Shown: positions 26,575 to 36,793, numbered from the stretch's first letter. The stretch: DNA of 64,000 nt from Oleispira sp963851095 (GCA_963851095.1 CAWKOX010000012.1:1-64000); one strand, 5' to 3'. A program made the numbers and translations. The notes: generated by a model not told the origin, from the letters alone.

Positions 26575-28619
26575 ATTGCCTTCAATTTTTTCATCGCACC
26601 TTCTTTAAAATCAGCTTTAAGCTCAGGAATGAATATGAAAATCTGTAGCCCGCCAGCTTTTGAAATTGATTGCTCAATGGTACCGTTCAATAGCTCAATG
26701 ATAATAGTTTTTACTTGAAACATGCCAAGCCCTAGTCTCTTATTCGAGCCTCTAGACGTAGTAAAGAAAGGCATAAATAACTGATCAATTTCATCGCTGG
26801 GTAAGCCAGTCCCATTATCAGAAAAGGTGATGGATAAGCCATCATTAGACCGATGAAGGTGAATGTTAATCTCTAAATCATGTTGCTGGTTTGAAGGAAA
26901 GTGATCCCAGCTATTGGTAATAAGTTGATCGAATATTAGATTAAACGCCGTAGGGTAAGACTCAAGAGCTAAATGATCAGGTGTTTTTATATTAAATAAA
27001 ATACTTCTCTTTGTGCCATTGTCTAAATTGCTTTCGGCTTCTATGTCTACTTTGGTCTTAAATAGGGTCGTTTGATCCATAACTAACGCGGACAAATCAA
27101 ATGTACCTTTTGGGTGATCCCCTTCGTTAATTTTAATATTTCTAAAAACATGCGTGAGGCGACTTAACGCTAAAGTTGATGATTTGATCGTAGCGATCGC
27201 AACCGCTTGATCACTGAGTCGATCATGAAAATCAGAGGGCTTAACCGTGGCTAGATCAAGTTCTTTTAATTGATCCCCCAAATCGGTGAGGTAAGAATTA
27301 GAGAGCGAAATGTTACCAATGGGGGTATTCATCTCATGACATACACCCACAATGAGCTGTTGCAACTCAACCATCTTCTCTTGCTTTTCATGAATCAGAT
27401 CATGCTTTGCTTGAATACGATCTAATTGCAGTCTTTGAATACGAGCACCGAGCGCTAATGATAATAAAATAATCTCAATGAATGAACCGACTTGATAGCC
27501 GTACTGAGTAAAAAAGTTGCCGGGTAAGATACCCAAACTACGTAAATTAGCGGTAATCATGCCCGTAATAAATACGGCCCAAGCCAAAGTAAATAAACGA
27601 GCGGCGGATTGCTTTTTATTCCAATACTTCAAACTTAGGAAAAAAGCAGAAGCGGTGATAGTAATATTTAACAAGTTCTGAATCGGAATAAACAGCTTAT
27701 AGGGAATAAGGGGGATTAATATTAACGTTAATGCCGCAAGCCCTAGCAGAACATTAAAATAATTATTAATACGCACATTATTTTTTAAATTCAAAAAATT
27801 AACCACAAACAGAACAGTGAAAATTTGATTGAAGGCGAAAGCGACTGGCATGGCAAACGTATTCATAACCGGAGAATTAGGCCATAATAATTGAAATCCT
27901 GAGCCTTCATAGGTCATATGAAAGAGTGCAAAGGTAAGAATAAAAACGCTGTAATATAAGTAGGTTTTAGAGCGAGTCATGAAAAATACAGAAAAGTTAT
28001 ACAGCATCATAGATAACATGAGTGTTAGGTAGCCACCGCGAAAAAAATCATTAATCGCCAGATAGTCATCGAGGGATTTTTTATCGATCAGAGAGATTGG
28101 TAGCTGATAAGACCCTTCGGTCATTACTTCAATGTATAAATAATTTAAGCCAGGGTTGAGCACAGCAGGGGTAATAAAGTTCGGATTGAAACGGGCTCTA
28201 TTATCAAAAGAAATTCTATCGCCAAGCTGTGCGGTCTGACACTGCTGAGTAAGCTTTGTAACGATTTCACTATCGCATAGGTACACATTTATGTAGTCGA
28301 GTGGCGGGTACGTAATACGTATATACCAATCTAAGTCGATTTGTTGGTCTAAATCGGTTTGTTGGTAGTCGATAACGGCCTTAAACCAATAAGGTGACTG
28401 ACTGAAGCCTAGATTAATATCACTGCTATTATGGGATTTCCAATTCTGCTGTTGACTGATTTCCTCTAGAGGTTTGCGCGCCTGACTCTCTTGCCAGTAT
28501 TCAACAACATGGCCAATTTCATGATTGCCGGCTTGATTGAGGGGGAAACTTGCTGCGTAGAGATTGGGTGCGCCAAAAATAACGAGGAGGAAAAAAATTA
28601 TCAATCGATGACCTTGCAT
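26571..28619 (-). CDS. Sensor histidine kinase with 7TMR-DISM input
   Basis: 682 residues. A signal peptide is followed by a periplasmic 7TMR-DISM extracellular-2-type domain (about 30-175), seven membrane helices (about 190-395) and a short coiled coil. The HisKA-like region has the phospho-acceptor His428 in VGVCHEMNTPIGN. The ATPase domain shows the N-box (FDQLITNSWDHF), DNGTGLP and the G-box (LGLGMFQVK). No receiver domain is fused and no response regulator is adjacent, so it is an orphan kinase. 7TMR-DISM inputs are thought to sense carbohydrates or other small ligands; the signal here is unknown. Confidence 0.9.
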   Translation of the reverse strand: MQGHRLIIFFLLVIFGAPNLYAASFPLNQAGNHEIGHVVEYWQESQARKPLEEISQQQNWKSHNSSDINLGFSQSPYWFKAVIDYQQTDLDQQIDLDWYIRITYPPLDYINVYLCDSEIVTKLTQQCQTAQLGDRISFDNRARFNPNFITPAVLNPGLNYLYIEVMTEGSYQLPISLIDKKSLDDYLAINDFFRGGYLTLMLSMMLYNFSVFFMTRSKTYLYYSVFILTFALFHMTYEGSGFQLLWPNSPVMNTFAMPVAFAFNQIFTVLFVVNFLNLKNNVRINNYFNVLLGLAALTLILIPLIPYKLFIPIQNLLNITITASAFFLSLKYWNKKQSAARLFTLAWAVFITGMITANLRSLGILPGNFFTQYGYQVGSFIEIILLSLALGARIQRLQLDRIQAKHDLIHEKQEKMVELQQLIVGVCHEMNTPIGNISLSNSYLTDLGDQLKELDLATVKPSDFHDRLSDQAVAIATIKSSTLALSRLTHVFRNIKINEGDHPKGTFDLSALVMDQTTLFKTKVDIEAESNLDNGTKRSILFNIKTPDHLALESYPTAFNLIFDQLITNSWDHFPSNQQHDLEINIHLHRSNDGLSITFSDNGTGLPSDEIDQLFMPFFTTSRGSNKRLGLGMFQVKTIIIELLNGTIEQSISKAGGLQIFIFIPELKADFKEGAMKKLKAI

Positions 28620-28903
28620 GCCAATCCTTTGCTTTGCAGTGATATATATTTAATTTTAACAGTACCGTAAATAGTACATTTAACACTACATTACTTTTCA
28701 CTGTAAAGGCTGTTAATAATATCACTAATAGCTCTATTTCATTAACGTCTAAGAGTTTCTTACAGTGCGTTATATCTTAGCCTAGCATCCAGTGAATACT
28801 GCTGATAGGCAACAAATATTCAATCAGATTAAAGCAATACTAGCCTTGGGCTCTCGCATTGATTAATCTAGGTGATTCGAATTTAACTGGCATTATTATT
28901 TGT

Positions 28904-30499
28904 ATGTTTTTTGAACAGGAACGGGGGCAGTTCTTTCGCCCTTTAACGAGCAAGTATCGCGCTCAGGTATTAGAATGCCTCAAAGAGCTTTACCAACGGC
29001 TATATAGCAGCAGCAGCGCTGACTATGGTCAGGCACTTCAACGTGATGTAGTGATTGAAATATTTCAAGAAGCGTTAGTGCGCGCGCCTATTTTAGCAGA
29101 TGGTGATGATGCGGATGAGCTGGATAAATTGGCTAATCCAAAGATTAGCGTCGCAAGTACCGTTAAAGGTATCAGCAGTAAAGAAACCACAAATAAAGAA
29201 ACCGCTAACAAAGACAGCACTAGCAAAGATAGCCGTTTTCGCAATAGCCGTGAACAAGCCAGCTGGGTCTTAAATCAGTTAATCGAATTTGGTTGGATGG
29301 AAAAGCAAGTCGACGAAGCGACCTTGCAAAGCACTTTTGCTTTTAGTCGGTATGGCCGTCAGTTTGTCGACCCATTCATTTCAGAAAGTCGAGCTTCTGC
29401 TCGTACCCGTCATCGAAATACTCGAAATACCCGAAATTCTTTAGAAGCATTTTTAGAGCGTGGAGAAGTCTATGATTTACTGGATGCTTACGAGTACTCC
29501 GAGCGAATTATTAGCGATTTTACCGACGTCATTTCCGAGCTCGAAGAACGTAAACGAGATCTTGTGCGTGAGATGGAAGATCAAATGTTGGTGCAACGTG
29601 CCAGTGAAGATTTCTTCGATTTTATGGAAAAGCGCTTTCAGCCCGATCTAGCCGTCCGCTTGTCGGCGGATAACGTTGAAAAGCACCGTGACCGCATTAA
29701 TGAATTATTGGATCAGGTGCGTAATAAAAATAAAACGTATAAAGCCAAAGCAGAAGGTCGTTTACGCGATTTATTACCCGAACTCGTTCAGCCCGGTACT
29801 TCGGTGCTGTGGACTATCTTAGATGGCATCGAGCAACGCATTCGCAATGCCAGTGAAGTCATGCTGCCAGCCTTACGCAAGGCACTACAAGGATTTACAA
29901 AACGCGCAGATATCATTATTCGTCAGATGAGCTATTTGGCCTCTCAGCAACATAATGATGTACTTAGTGTATGCAAACGCCTCGCAGAACTAGACCCGAA
30001 AGAACAGAATAAACAATTGGCGGCCGCAGGCCAGTTAATGAGTGTGCCTGAAGTCGCGCTAGTCGATCCGGCACAGGTCCGCTTGGCTGCACCGCGTAAA
30101 CGCAGAGTGATTGAAGCCGACCTTGATGAGGGTAATGAAGCTTTCGACATGGATGCACGTAAAGATATTTATGTGCAGCAAGTATTGGATCAAGCCTTCT
30201 TCATTAATAATAATTCGTTGCGCAGTTATATGCAGAAGCATCTATTAGCGGGCAAGGTTATTTCAACCAAAGATCTCCCCATCGACAGTGCAAAAGACTT
30301 TTTGGCCGTTGCCAATGCGATTGGCTTGGCATCCACGAATAGCCTGTCGTCAGATTTCGAGTTTGTCATGACCTATCAAGAAACTGAAGGCGGAAACCTT
30401 AAACCGGGTTCAAGTGAATCGCTGTATTTCAGTCAGAAAGACCACTTTACAGTGGAGTTAATTAATAGCGACCGTAGTAAACAAGCTGGCGCTCAATAG
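28904..30499 (+). CDS. mksF: MksF / JetA-like kleisin of an SMC complex
   Basis: About 531 residues from the ATG at 28904, because relatives begin MFFEQERG.FFRPLTSKYR; the frame also runs back to a TTG at 28859. The N-terminal region and the segment SWVLNQLIEFGWMEKQVDEATLQSTFAFSRYGRQFVDPF look like winged-helix domains, and the middle is helical and coiled-coil. An S/T/N/K repeat (about residues 88-108) forms a linker. It is the first of three tightly packed genes (spacers of 14 and 10 bp) in the order kleisin, KITE, SMC, the same as JetABC of Wadjet and MksFEB of Pseudomonas. Confidence 0.85.
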   Translation: MFFEQERGQFFRPLTSKYRAQVLECLKELYQRLYSSSSADYGQALQRDVVIEIFQEALVRAPILADGDDADELDKLANPKISVASTVKGISSKETTNKETANKDSTSKDSRFRNSREQASWVLNQLIEFGWMEKQVDEATLQSTFAFSRYGRQFVDPFISESRASARTRHRNTRNTRNSLEAFLERGEVYDLLDAYEYSERIISDFTDVISELEERKRDLVREMEDQMLVQRASEDFFDFMEKRFQPDLAVRLSADNVEKHRDRINELLDQVRNKNKTYKAKAEGRLRDLLPELVQPGTSVLWTILDGIEQRIRNASEVMLPALRKALQGFTKRADIIIRQMSYLASQQHNDVLSVCKRLAELDPKEQNKQLAAAGQLMSVPEVALVDPAQVRLAAPRKRRVIEADLDEGNEAFDMDARKDIYVQQVLDQAFFINNNSLRSYMQKHLLAGKVISTKDLPIDSAKDFLAVANAIGLASTNSLSSDFEFVMTYQETEGGNLKPGSSESLYFSQKDHFTVELINSDRSKQAGAQ

Positions 30500-30513
30500 T
30501 AGAGAGAAAAATA

Positions 30514-31386
30514 ATGTTGCAATTTATTGAGCAAAAATTAGAGAAACAAGGCCTAGACCGCCGCGAGCTGTCTGAGTTATTAATTCGATTATTGGATTAT
30601 GGGGTGATTTGTCGTGATGAAAGTCAAATTGAACAGCAGCTTTATGATCGCTATTTGCGTTTAGAAGAAATTGTTGCCGACTACCTCGAATTAATCGGAG
30701 TGCGTGTTCAGCACGACAAACGCTTTCAATTCATCCGCTTGTATCCGCCGGGTGCACAAATCCCAGGTGTGCAAGATGAACCGAATGCCGTGCAAAGCCC
30801 TGGCTTGCGTATGCGCTTAAACCAAAATGAAGTCGCCTTGATTTTGGTATTGCGCGCGCAATATGACAAAGCCCTACGTGAAGGCCAAGTGGATGAACAA
30901 GGCTGCGTGATGGTCTCGCTAGAATCTTTGAGCATTGCGATTAAAAACCTATTAAAGCGCACGTTGCCAGACAATATGACCGAGCGTAAACAGCTTTTTC
31001 GTCGCTTAAAGCAATTACGCCTTATCCAGCTTTCTAACGAAGATCGTTTAGATGATGGTGATATGTGGATGCGCATTCGCCCAATGATCATGAGCTATGT
31101 GAGCGAGCAAGTCTTAGTCGACCTGATTGAAAATGAGCAGGATTTGTCTGGGATGTCCGATGAAGACAGTCAAGAAATCAGTACTTCAGAAAACGCCGAT
31201 GGCGAAGATAATGTTTCTGAAACTGAACCCGTAGAGCTTATATCAGAAGAAGCTACATCAGAAGAAGCCACATCAGAAGACGTTGAAGCTTCAGAAATTG
31301 AAGTCATAGAAGAAGCGCAATCAGAAGTAGAAGTTCAGTCAGACAAGCCGTCTGAAGCTAAGACAACCAGCTTGTTTGCGGAATAA
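30514..31386 (+). CDS. mksE: MksE / JetB-like KITE subunit (DUF4194)
   Basis: 290 residues. The first ~205 form the DUF4194/MksE winged-helix region (LLDYGVICRDESQIEQQLYDRYLRLEEIVADYLELIGVRVQ; RLNQNEVALILVLRAQYDKAL). The last ~80 residues are an acidic, repetitive tail (SEEATSEEATSEDVEASE and similar) that is not part of the usual domain. In the complex this subunit bridges the kleisin to the SMC heads. It is preceded by GAGAGA and lies 14 bp after mksF. Confidence 0.85.
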   Translation: MLQFIEQKLEKQGLDRRELSELLIRLLDYGVICRDESQIEQQLYDRYLRLEEIVADYLELIGVRVQHDKRFQFIRLYPPGAQIPGVQDEPNAVQSPGLRMRLNQNEVALILVLRAQYDKALREGQVDEQGCVMVSLESLSIAIKNLLKRTLPDNMTERKQLFRRLKQLRLIQLSNEDRLDDGDMWMRIRPMIMSYVSEQVLVDLIENEQDLSGMSDEDSQEISTSENADGEDNVSETEPVELISEEATSEEATSEDVEASEIEVIEEAQSEVEVQSDKPSEAKTTSLFAE

Positions 31387-31396
31387 GGAATAGAGC

Positions 31397-34300
31397 GTGT
31401 TTTTAAAGAAATTTGTATACGTTAACTGGGGCAATATCCCCGCATTAGAATTTGACTTTGGACCGATCAATTTATTATCCGGTGGTAATGGCTCAGGTAA
31501 AACAACCGCCGCGGATGCGATTCAAACCGTGATGACCGCCGCTCATGATACGTTATTCCATTACAACCCAGGCCAAGACGAAGCCACTCAGCGTGGACGC
31601 GGTAAAAACGTTCGTACACTGGCCTCTTATGTTCTTGGTTGTGATGACGGCAGCTACGCTCGTCCAAATGGTGCGATCGGTTATTTAGCAGCAATTTTTC
31701 ATCCTACCGAGGGTGAGTCCGGAGAAGCCTTTACGGCCGTTTTAGGTATCAGTGCCTCGATGGAAAAATCAGGCAACCAAGTGACCGCCCGTCAAAATGA
31801 CTTACAGTTCTATATTGTTGCTGGCGAGCAATTAACTCTATCGGATTTCTTACAAGAAGACGCCGAAGGTAAGCGACAGGTTATTGCCTTAGATAAAATC
31901 AATAACCATTTTAAGCGTCGTATGGAAGCCAATAATATCGAAAAGTACGATACTAAAAAGCAATACCTTCGTCGCTTATACGGTGCTTTACGAGGCCGCC
32001 ATGATGCGGTATCTGAGCGCGAAGCAATGAACGCTGCACGTACTTTTTCACGTTTTATGGCCTACAAGCCGGTGAAAAGTATTAACGGTTTTGTGGCCAA
32101 TGAAATTTTAGAAAAGAAAGATCTTGGCGATGCCATTCGCTCGGTTTCTGATTTGATGAAAACCATCTATTCGATGGAATCTGACGCCAAGCGCCTGCAA
32201 GAAACTATTGATGTTTTAAGCTCGACCAAACAAACGGCTAAAACCTATATTGATCAATGGATTGATTACAACGTACTGGAATATACCGCGGCAAAAAGTC
32301 GATTTTTAAATGATCAGCAAATTTATTTAAAAGCGAAAGAAAAGCAGCAACACTTGCGTGATGACTTATCCACCGCGGAGCAAGAGCGTGAGCAATCGCA
32401 GGATCGACGTAGTCAATTACGCGAACAGTTAATCGCAATGGAAGCGCAGCGTTTAGGCATTGATGCGCTGCAAGATAAAGATAAATGCGAACAAAAAGTA
32501 GAAAGTGGCAAGCAGCAATTACAACAGCAAGCCATGTTGTTATTAGAGCAAGACAAGGCGTCACAGTTTTCTTTACAGGCGACTGAATCCTTATATAAGT
32601 CGCTGCAAAAATCGACGATCTCGGTCGACCTACCTTCTTTAGGTCAGCGTAAACTGATTGAAATGGCCAAAAACGTTGCTGCGATTGCCAGTGACGGTGC
32701 GGTTGATTTTCCGACCTTACTAGGCAAGGACTGGGTTGATCTAAGTCCGTTAGAAGCACACTTAGAAACCGCCCAACAAAATCAACAACTGATGAATCAA
32801 TGGCGCGAGCGTTGGTTCAGTGGTGAATTAGAAAGCTCTGGTATTCCACTACGTGATCAACTGGCCAAGCTGGTGGATCGACGTGAGCAGAAAGTCCAAC
32901 AAGTTCAGCGTCAGATTGCACAAAAGCAAAATGACATTGATAGTTTAGAAGCACGCGAGCTTAACTACCCGCACTTTGTGCGCATTGCTTTAGAGACCAT
33001 TCGTCGTGAATGCCCACAGGCAGAGCCGTGTGTATTGGCTGATTATGTTGAAATTACTGATTCAGAATGGCAAAACGCAATTGAAGGTTATGTAGGCGGT
33101 GCACGTTTTAGCATCATCGTTGAATCGGAATATGAAGCAGAAGCCGCTCGAATAGTGCGTTCGATTCAGGGTGGTAGCCGTGCTCGCGTTGTACAAGGCA
33201 GTAAGGCGAAAAAAGATTGCGATCGCATGAAGTTAGCCGATAACTCCATCATTAACTTGATGTCGTTTGAGCACGCAACTGCGCGTCATTATTTACAAGC
33301 CAGCTATGGATCGGTTGAGCAGGTTCGAGATGTCACCGCATTGCGTCAAACTCGCCGCGGAGTAACGAAAGAAGGGCTGGGGAGTGGTGCTTATTCTATC
33401 TACCGCTGTGATTTAAATGATGCTGAGCTAGTATTTGGGCAAGGTGCCCGTGAGCGTGCGTTAGCCGCTAAACAATCTGAACTGGGTAGCTTAATAGACC
33501 AAGCTAACGACGCTCAAGTTAGCGCGCGACAAGCACAAGATATCTTGTTAGCCGTTAATAATTTACGTCATGTGGTTTTTGCTAACTCTATTAAAGACAT
33601 GCTAGAAACTCACTACCAAATTCAGCAAGCAGAAGCGGCCTTAGCCAAAGTTGATCTGTCCGACTTCACCGCGCTTGAAGAAGAGTTTACCGTACTGAAA
33701 AAGAAAGGGGACGAGCTGGATCAGCAAATCCAACTATTGGACGGTACAACGGGGCGCATCGAACAGCAGCTTAAAGATAGCGAACGCTTATGTAAGAAAC
33801 TAAGCGACCAGCAAGAAGAAACATCGGATATTGCCGATGGCAAAGAAGATAACTTGCGTAAAATTGTCAGTGTTTGGCCAGAGTTTGATCCTGAAACGCG
33901 ATTAAAGGAAGCCGATGAAGAAGCGGCGAATAGCCCAGCAGACTCTATCGAGAATCACCGCAAGTCTGTGTACAGTGAAATGAATGCCAAGGTTCATGAG
34001 ATAGAACGCAATATTGCAGAACATAACCAAACTTGCCAAACCATTGATGCCATTGTTTACGATCCTAATTATCGCGAAGAACATGGCGTCCCTTTCTTTA
34101 AAGATGTGTGTGGTTTACAGCGAGAAGTGGATCGTGTGCATAACCGTTTACGCAATAACATCTTGGTTGAAAAACAAGATAAGTTAACCGGTTTAAAAGA
34201 AAGTTTTAATAATGCGTTTGTGACCAATCTTTGCCACTCGATTTATCAGTCGATCAATGATGGCAAGCGGGTATTAGAAGAGTTAAATAAAGAGCTCGCT

Positions 34301-35038
34301 CATCATAAATTTGGTGCCGATAAAGAAGGTTATTGGTTTGATTGGGAATGGGTGCCTGAATACAAAGAGTACTTCCAATTCTTTGATGAAGTCATTAAAT
34401 CGCCAAGCTTAGGTGACGGCGCAACGTTATTTGATGCCGGTTTGACTAAAACCTCGCAGCGAGTGCGTGATCAATTAATGGCCATGCTATTGGATGAAGA
34501 CGAAGTCAAAGCGATGCGTGAATTAGAGCGTATCTCGGACTATCGTAATTATCGCGCGTATGAGATTTACAAGCAGCCGCTGAATAAAGATCCGATTGCG
34601 CTTAGCCAATACGGTACAGGCTCTGGTGGGCAGTTAGAAACCCCCGCGTATATTATTCGCAGTGCCGCCATTACTTCAGCGTTCCGCTTTAACGAAGGCG
34701 ATACCCATTTGCGCACCGTGCTGGTGGATGAAGCCTTCTCTAAAATGGACGAAACTCGCTCTAAAGAAGTGATTAACTACCTGACCGAAGCGCTTGGTTT
34801 GCAGTTGTCGTTTATTATGCCAACCAGTAAAGCAGGTCCATTTATGGATCTAATCTCTAATCAGTTTGTTTTCAGCAAAGTTCCGCTGGCCAGTGGTGTG
34901 AAGAAAGGTGAACTGCAAACTAAGGTATTGGTTGATCGCCAAGAGTGTAACCAAGACCGAATTAAAGAGCTGTGGGCCAACCATAGACAGTCAATTCGTC
35001 ATCAGGCAGGGCTCGATTTTATGGAGGAGTTTGCTTAA
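31397..35038 (+). CDS. mksB: MksB / JetC-like SMC ATPase
   Basis: 1,213 residues, GTG start with AAGGA upstream. Walker A is GGNGSGKTT (residues 29-37). Long coiled coils (about 290-420, 480-530 and 690-900) flank a hinge-like globular part near 545-680. The ABC signature GTGSGGQ is at 1073-1079 and Walker B is TVLVDEAF with Asp1111-Glu1112. The length fits the JetC/MksB group. The protein should form the ATP-driven loop-extruding core with MksF and MksE. No JetD/MksG nuclease follows: a terminator and then a DUF3422 gene come next. Confidence 0.9.
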   Translation: MFLKKFVYVNWGNIPALEFDFGPINLLSGGNGSGKTTAADAIQTVMTAAHDTLFHYNPGQDEATQRGRGKNVRTLASYVLGCDDGSYARPNGAIGYLAAIFHPTEGESGEAFTAVLGISASMEKSGNQVTARQNDLQFYIVAGEQLTLSDFLQEDAEGKRQVIALDKINNHFKRRMEANNIEKYDTKKQYLRRLYGALRGRHDAVSEREAMNAARTFSRFMAYKPVKSINGFVANEILEKKDLGDAIRSVSDLMKTIYSMESDAKRLQETIDVLSSTKQTAKTYIDQWIDYNVLEYTAAKSRFLNDQQIYLKAKEKQQHLRDDLSTAEQEREQSQDRRSQLREQLIAMEAQRLGIDALQDKDKCEQKVESGKQQLQQQAMLLLEQDKASQFSLQATESLYKSLQKSTISVDLPSLGQRKLIEMAKNVAAIASDGAVDFPTLLGKDWVDLSPLEAHLETAQQNQQLMNQWRERWFSGELESSGIPLRDQLAKLVDRREQKVQQVQRQIAQKQNDIDSLEARELNYPHFVRIALETIRRECPQAEPCVLADYVEITDSEWQNAIEGYVGGARFSIIVESEYEAEAARIVRSIQGGSRARVVQGSKAKKDCDRMKLADNSIINLMSFEHATARHYLQASYGSVEQVRDVTALRQTRRGVTKEGLGSGAYSIYRCDLNDAELVFGQGARERALAAKQSELGSLIDQANDAQVSARQAQDILLAVNNLRHVVFANSIKDMLETHYQIQQAEAALAKVDLSDFTALEEEFTVLKKKGDELDQQIQLLDGTTGRIEQQLKDSERLCKKLSDQQEETSDIADGKEDNLRKIVSVWPEFDPETRLKEADEEAANSPADSIENHRKSVYSEMNAKVHEIERNIAEHNQTCQTIDAIVYDPNYREEHGVPFFKDVCGLQREVDRVHNRLRNNILVEKQDKLTGLKESFNNAFVTNLCHSIYQSINDGKRVLEELNKELAHHKFGADKEGYWFDWEWVPEYKEYFQFFDEVIKSPSLGDGATLFDAGLTKTSQRVRDQLMAMLLDEDEVKAMRELERISDYRNYRAYEIYKQPLNKDPIALSQYGTGSGGQLETPAYIIRSAAITSAFRFNEGDTHLRTVLVDEAFSKMDETRSKEVINYLTEALGLQLSFIMPTSKAGPFMDLISNQFVFSKVPLASGVKKGELQTKVLVDRQECNQDRIKELWANHRQSIRHQAGLDFMEEFA

Positions 35039-35080
35039 TACACGCCTCTTTCTTATTGAACTAATTGTCCATAAAGACTC

Positions 35081-35109
35081 AAAAAAGCCCAGTTTTACTG
35101 GGCTTTTTT
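35081..35109. terminator. Rho-independent terminator after mksB, symmetrical
   Basis: AAAAAAGCCCAG pairs with CTGGGCTTTTTT around a TTTTA loop. The A run on one side and T run on the other would let it work in both directions. It closes the mksFEB operon 43 bp after mksB. Confidence 0.92.
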
Positions 35110-35308
35110 GTTTGTTAACTCAGGTTTTCAGCGTTTGATTCTACGCCAAACGATTGCTTCTATCATTGAGAAAAAATAAGTACCGCCGCGCTAAGTGCTA
35201 TAAAAATTAATCATGGGCCAGTCTAAAGGTGATAAAATACGTTGAAAATTGAACATCTCATCACCAAATGTGTAAAATGCGCGCCTCATCTGTAAGGAAA
35301 AGTTGTGA

Positions 35309-36793
35309 ATGACAACGTTAATACCAGGACAGCAGTCGACTTCTGAGTCCGATATTGAAGAAAAATCTGTTGAATTTCCTCAGGAATCCGTGAGTAAAGA
35401 AAGCGCTGCCTTAAATGAAGTGGCGGCTCAGAGCGAAAGCGCTGCGCCAGATATCTCTGCTCCTGTCGTAACCTTACAGGTACATCCTTGGCGATCTGCG
35501 CTTTACGAAGAACTGCATAATCGCCCGTCGCCTATCATCGAAGGTGTTTGCCAAATTACCCACTTTACGGTGATGCTGGGTGATGCGAGTCAGGCGCTTT
35601 ACGAACATATTGTAGATTTGTGCAAACGTTTTAGTATGCCAGCACCAGCGGCAGATTCATCGTGCTTGTACTTAGATTTTGGTGGCTTTGAATTACGCTG
35701 GGAACGCCATTTAGAGTTTGCTAATTTTACCTTTATTTGTCCTAACGTAGAGCCGTTTTCAGCGGATGCGCTCTCGTTTATTCCAAAAGATTGGCTAGCC
35801 GCCATCCCAGGTAATGTCGTGGTCGCTTTGCATTTGGCATTAATTGATCATGAACCAACGGATGAAGAGCTGCATAAATGGTTTGAAGGCCAGCGTTGGA
35901 ATGGTGCCAATGTTGCATTTGATCGTGGTGCCGCATGGACGGCTTTTAAGCTGCATAGCGATGGCTTTGGTCGAATAGTTGCGCATGGCAATAAGCTTAA
36001 CTCTTACCAAAAAGGTCGTTTGGTTCAACGGTTAATCGAGATTGAAACCTATCGCTTAATGTCACTATTAGGTTTACCGATTGCTCGAGAATTAAACCCA
36101 GCAATCACCCAAATAGAAGAAGATCTTGCGGTACTGAATCAGCGTATTGCTGACATTAAAAATGAAGATGATGAACGACTATTATTAACGGAACTGTCTC
36201 AGTTAGCGGCTAATATTGAGCAGCACCGCTCAGATACTAATTTTCGCTTTTCGGCCACCAATGCCTATCACGATTTAGTCGGTGACCGCTTGCATCAATT
36301 ACACGAGTCCCATATGGATGGCGTGCAATCTCTGCAAGAGTTTTTAGATCGACGTTTAAGTCCAGGCATTAAAACCTGTCAGTCGGTGCGTGACCGTTTA
36401 GAAGATTTGTCGCGTCGTATTCACCGCACCACCAGTTTATTAAGAACCCGTGTGGAAGTATCAATTGAAGCGCAAAATCAAAATCTACTGGCCTCGATGA
36501 ATCGTCGTAGCCATTTACAATTACGCCTGCAGCAAACGGTTGAAGGCTTGTCTGTGGTCGCGATTGGTTATTATGCATTGTCTTTAATGGGATACGGCCT
36601 TGATGCCGCTAAAGCATTAGGCGTTCCTGTGAACAAAGACATCGCCTCTGGTATTGCCATGCCGATTGTTTTAGGCGCAATATATTTGGGTATGCACAGC
36701 ATTCGCACCCGCTTAACAAAACAAAGTCATAAAGCCACGAAAGTAAAGAAAACGGATAAGCCAAAAAAGGCGGAGTCAAAACACTCTAGCTAG
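35309..36793 (+). CDS. DUF3422 family membrane-anchored protein
   Basis: 494 residues. VHPWRSALYEELHNRPSP and the WERHLEFANFTF, FDRGAAWTAFKLHSDGFGR and RLSPGIKTCQSVRDRLEDLSRRI blocks are DUF3422 hallmarks. Two membrane helices lie near the C-terminus (LSVVAIGYYALSLMGYGL and GIAMPIVLGAIYLGMHSI), with a basic tail. The family is common in Proteobacteria and uncharacterised. AAGGA precedes the ATG. The terminator before it and 270 bp of spacing suggest its own promoter rather than membership of the mks operon. Confidence 0.85.
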   Translation: MTTLIPGQQSTSESDIEEKSVEFPQESVSKESAALNEVAAQSESAAPDISAPVVTLQVHPWRSALYEELHNRPSPIIEGVCQITHFTVMLGDASQALYEHIVDLCKRFSMPAPAADSSCLYLDFGGFELRWERHLEFANFTFICPNVEPFSADALSFIPKDWLAAIPGNVVVALHLALIDHEPTDEELHKWFEGQRWNGANVAFDRGAAWTAFKLHSDGFGRIVAHGNKLNSYQKGRLVQRLIEIETYRLMSLLGLPIARELNPAITQIEEDLAVLNQRIADIKNEDDERLLLTELSQLAANIEQHRSDTNFRFSATNAYHDLVGDRLHQLHESHMDGVQSLQEFLDRRLSPGIKTCQSVRDRLEDLSRRIHRTTSLLRTRVEVSIEAQNQNLLASMNRRSHLQLRLQQTVEGLSVVAIGYYALSLMGYGLDAAKALGVPVNKDIASGIAMPIVLGAIYLGMHSIRTRLTKQSHKATKVKKTDKPKKAESKHSS

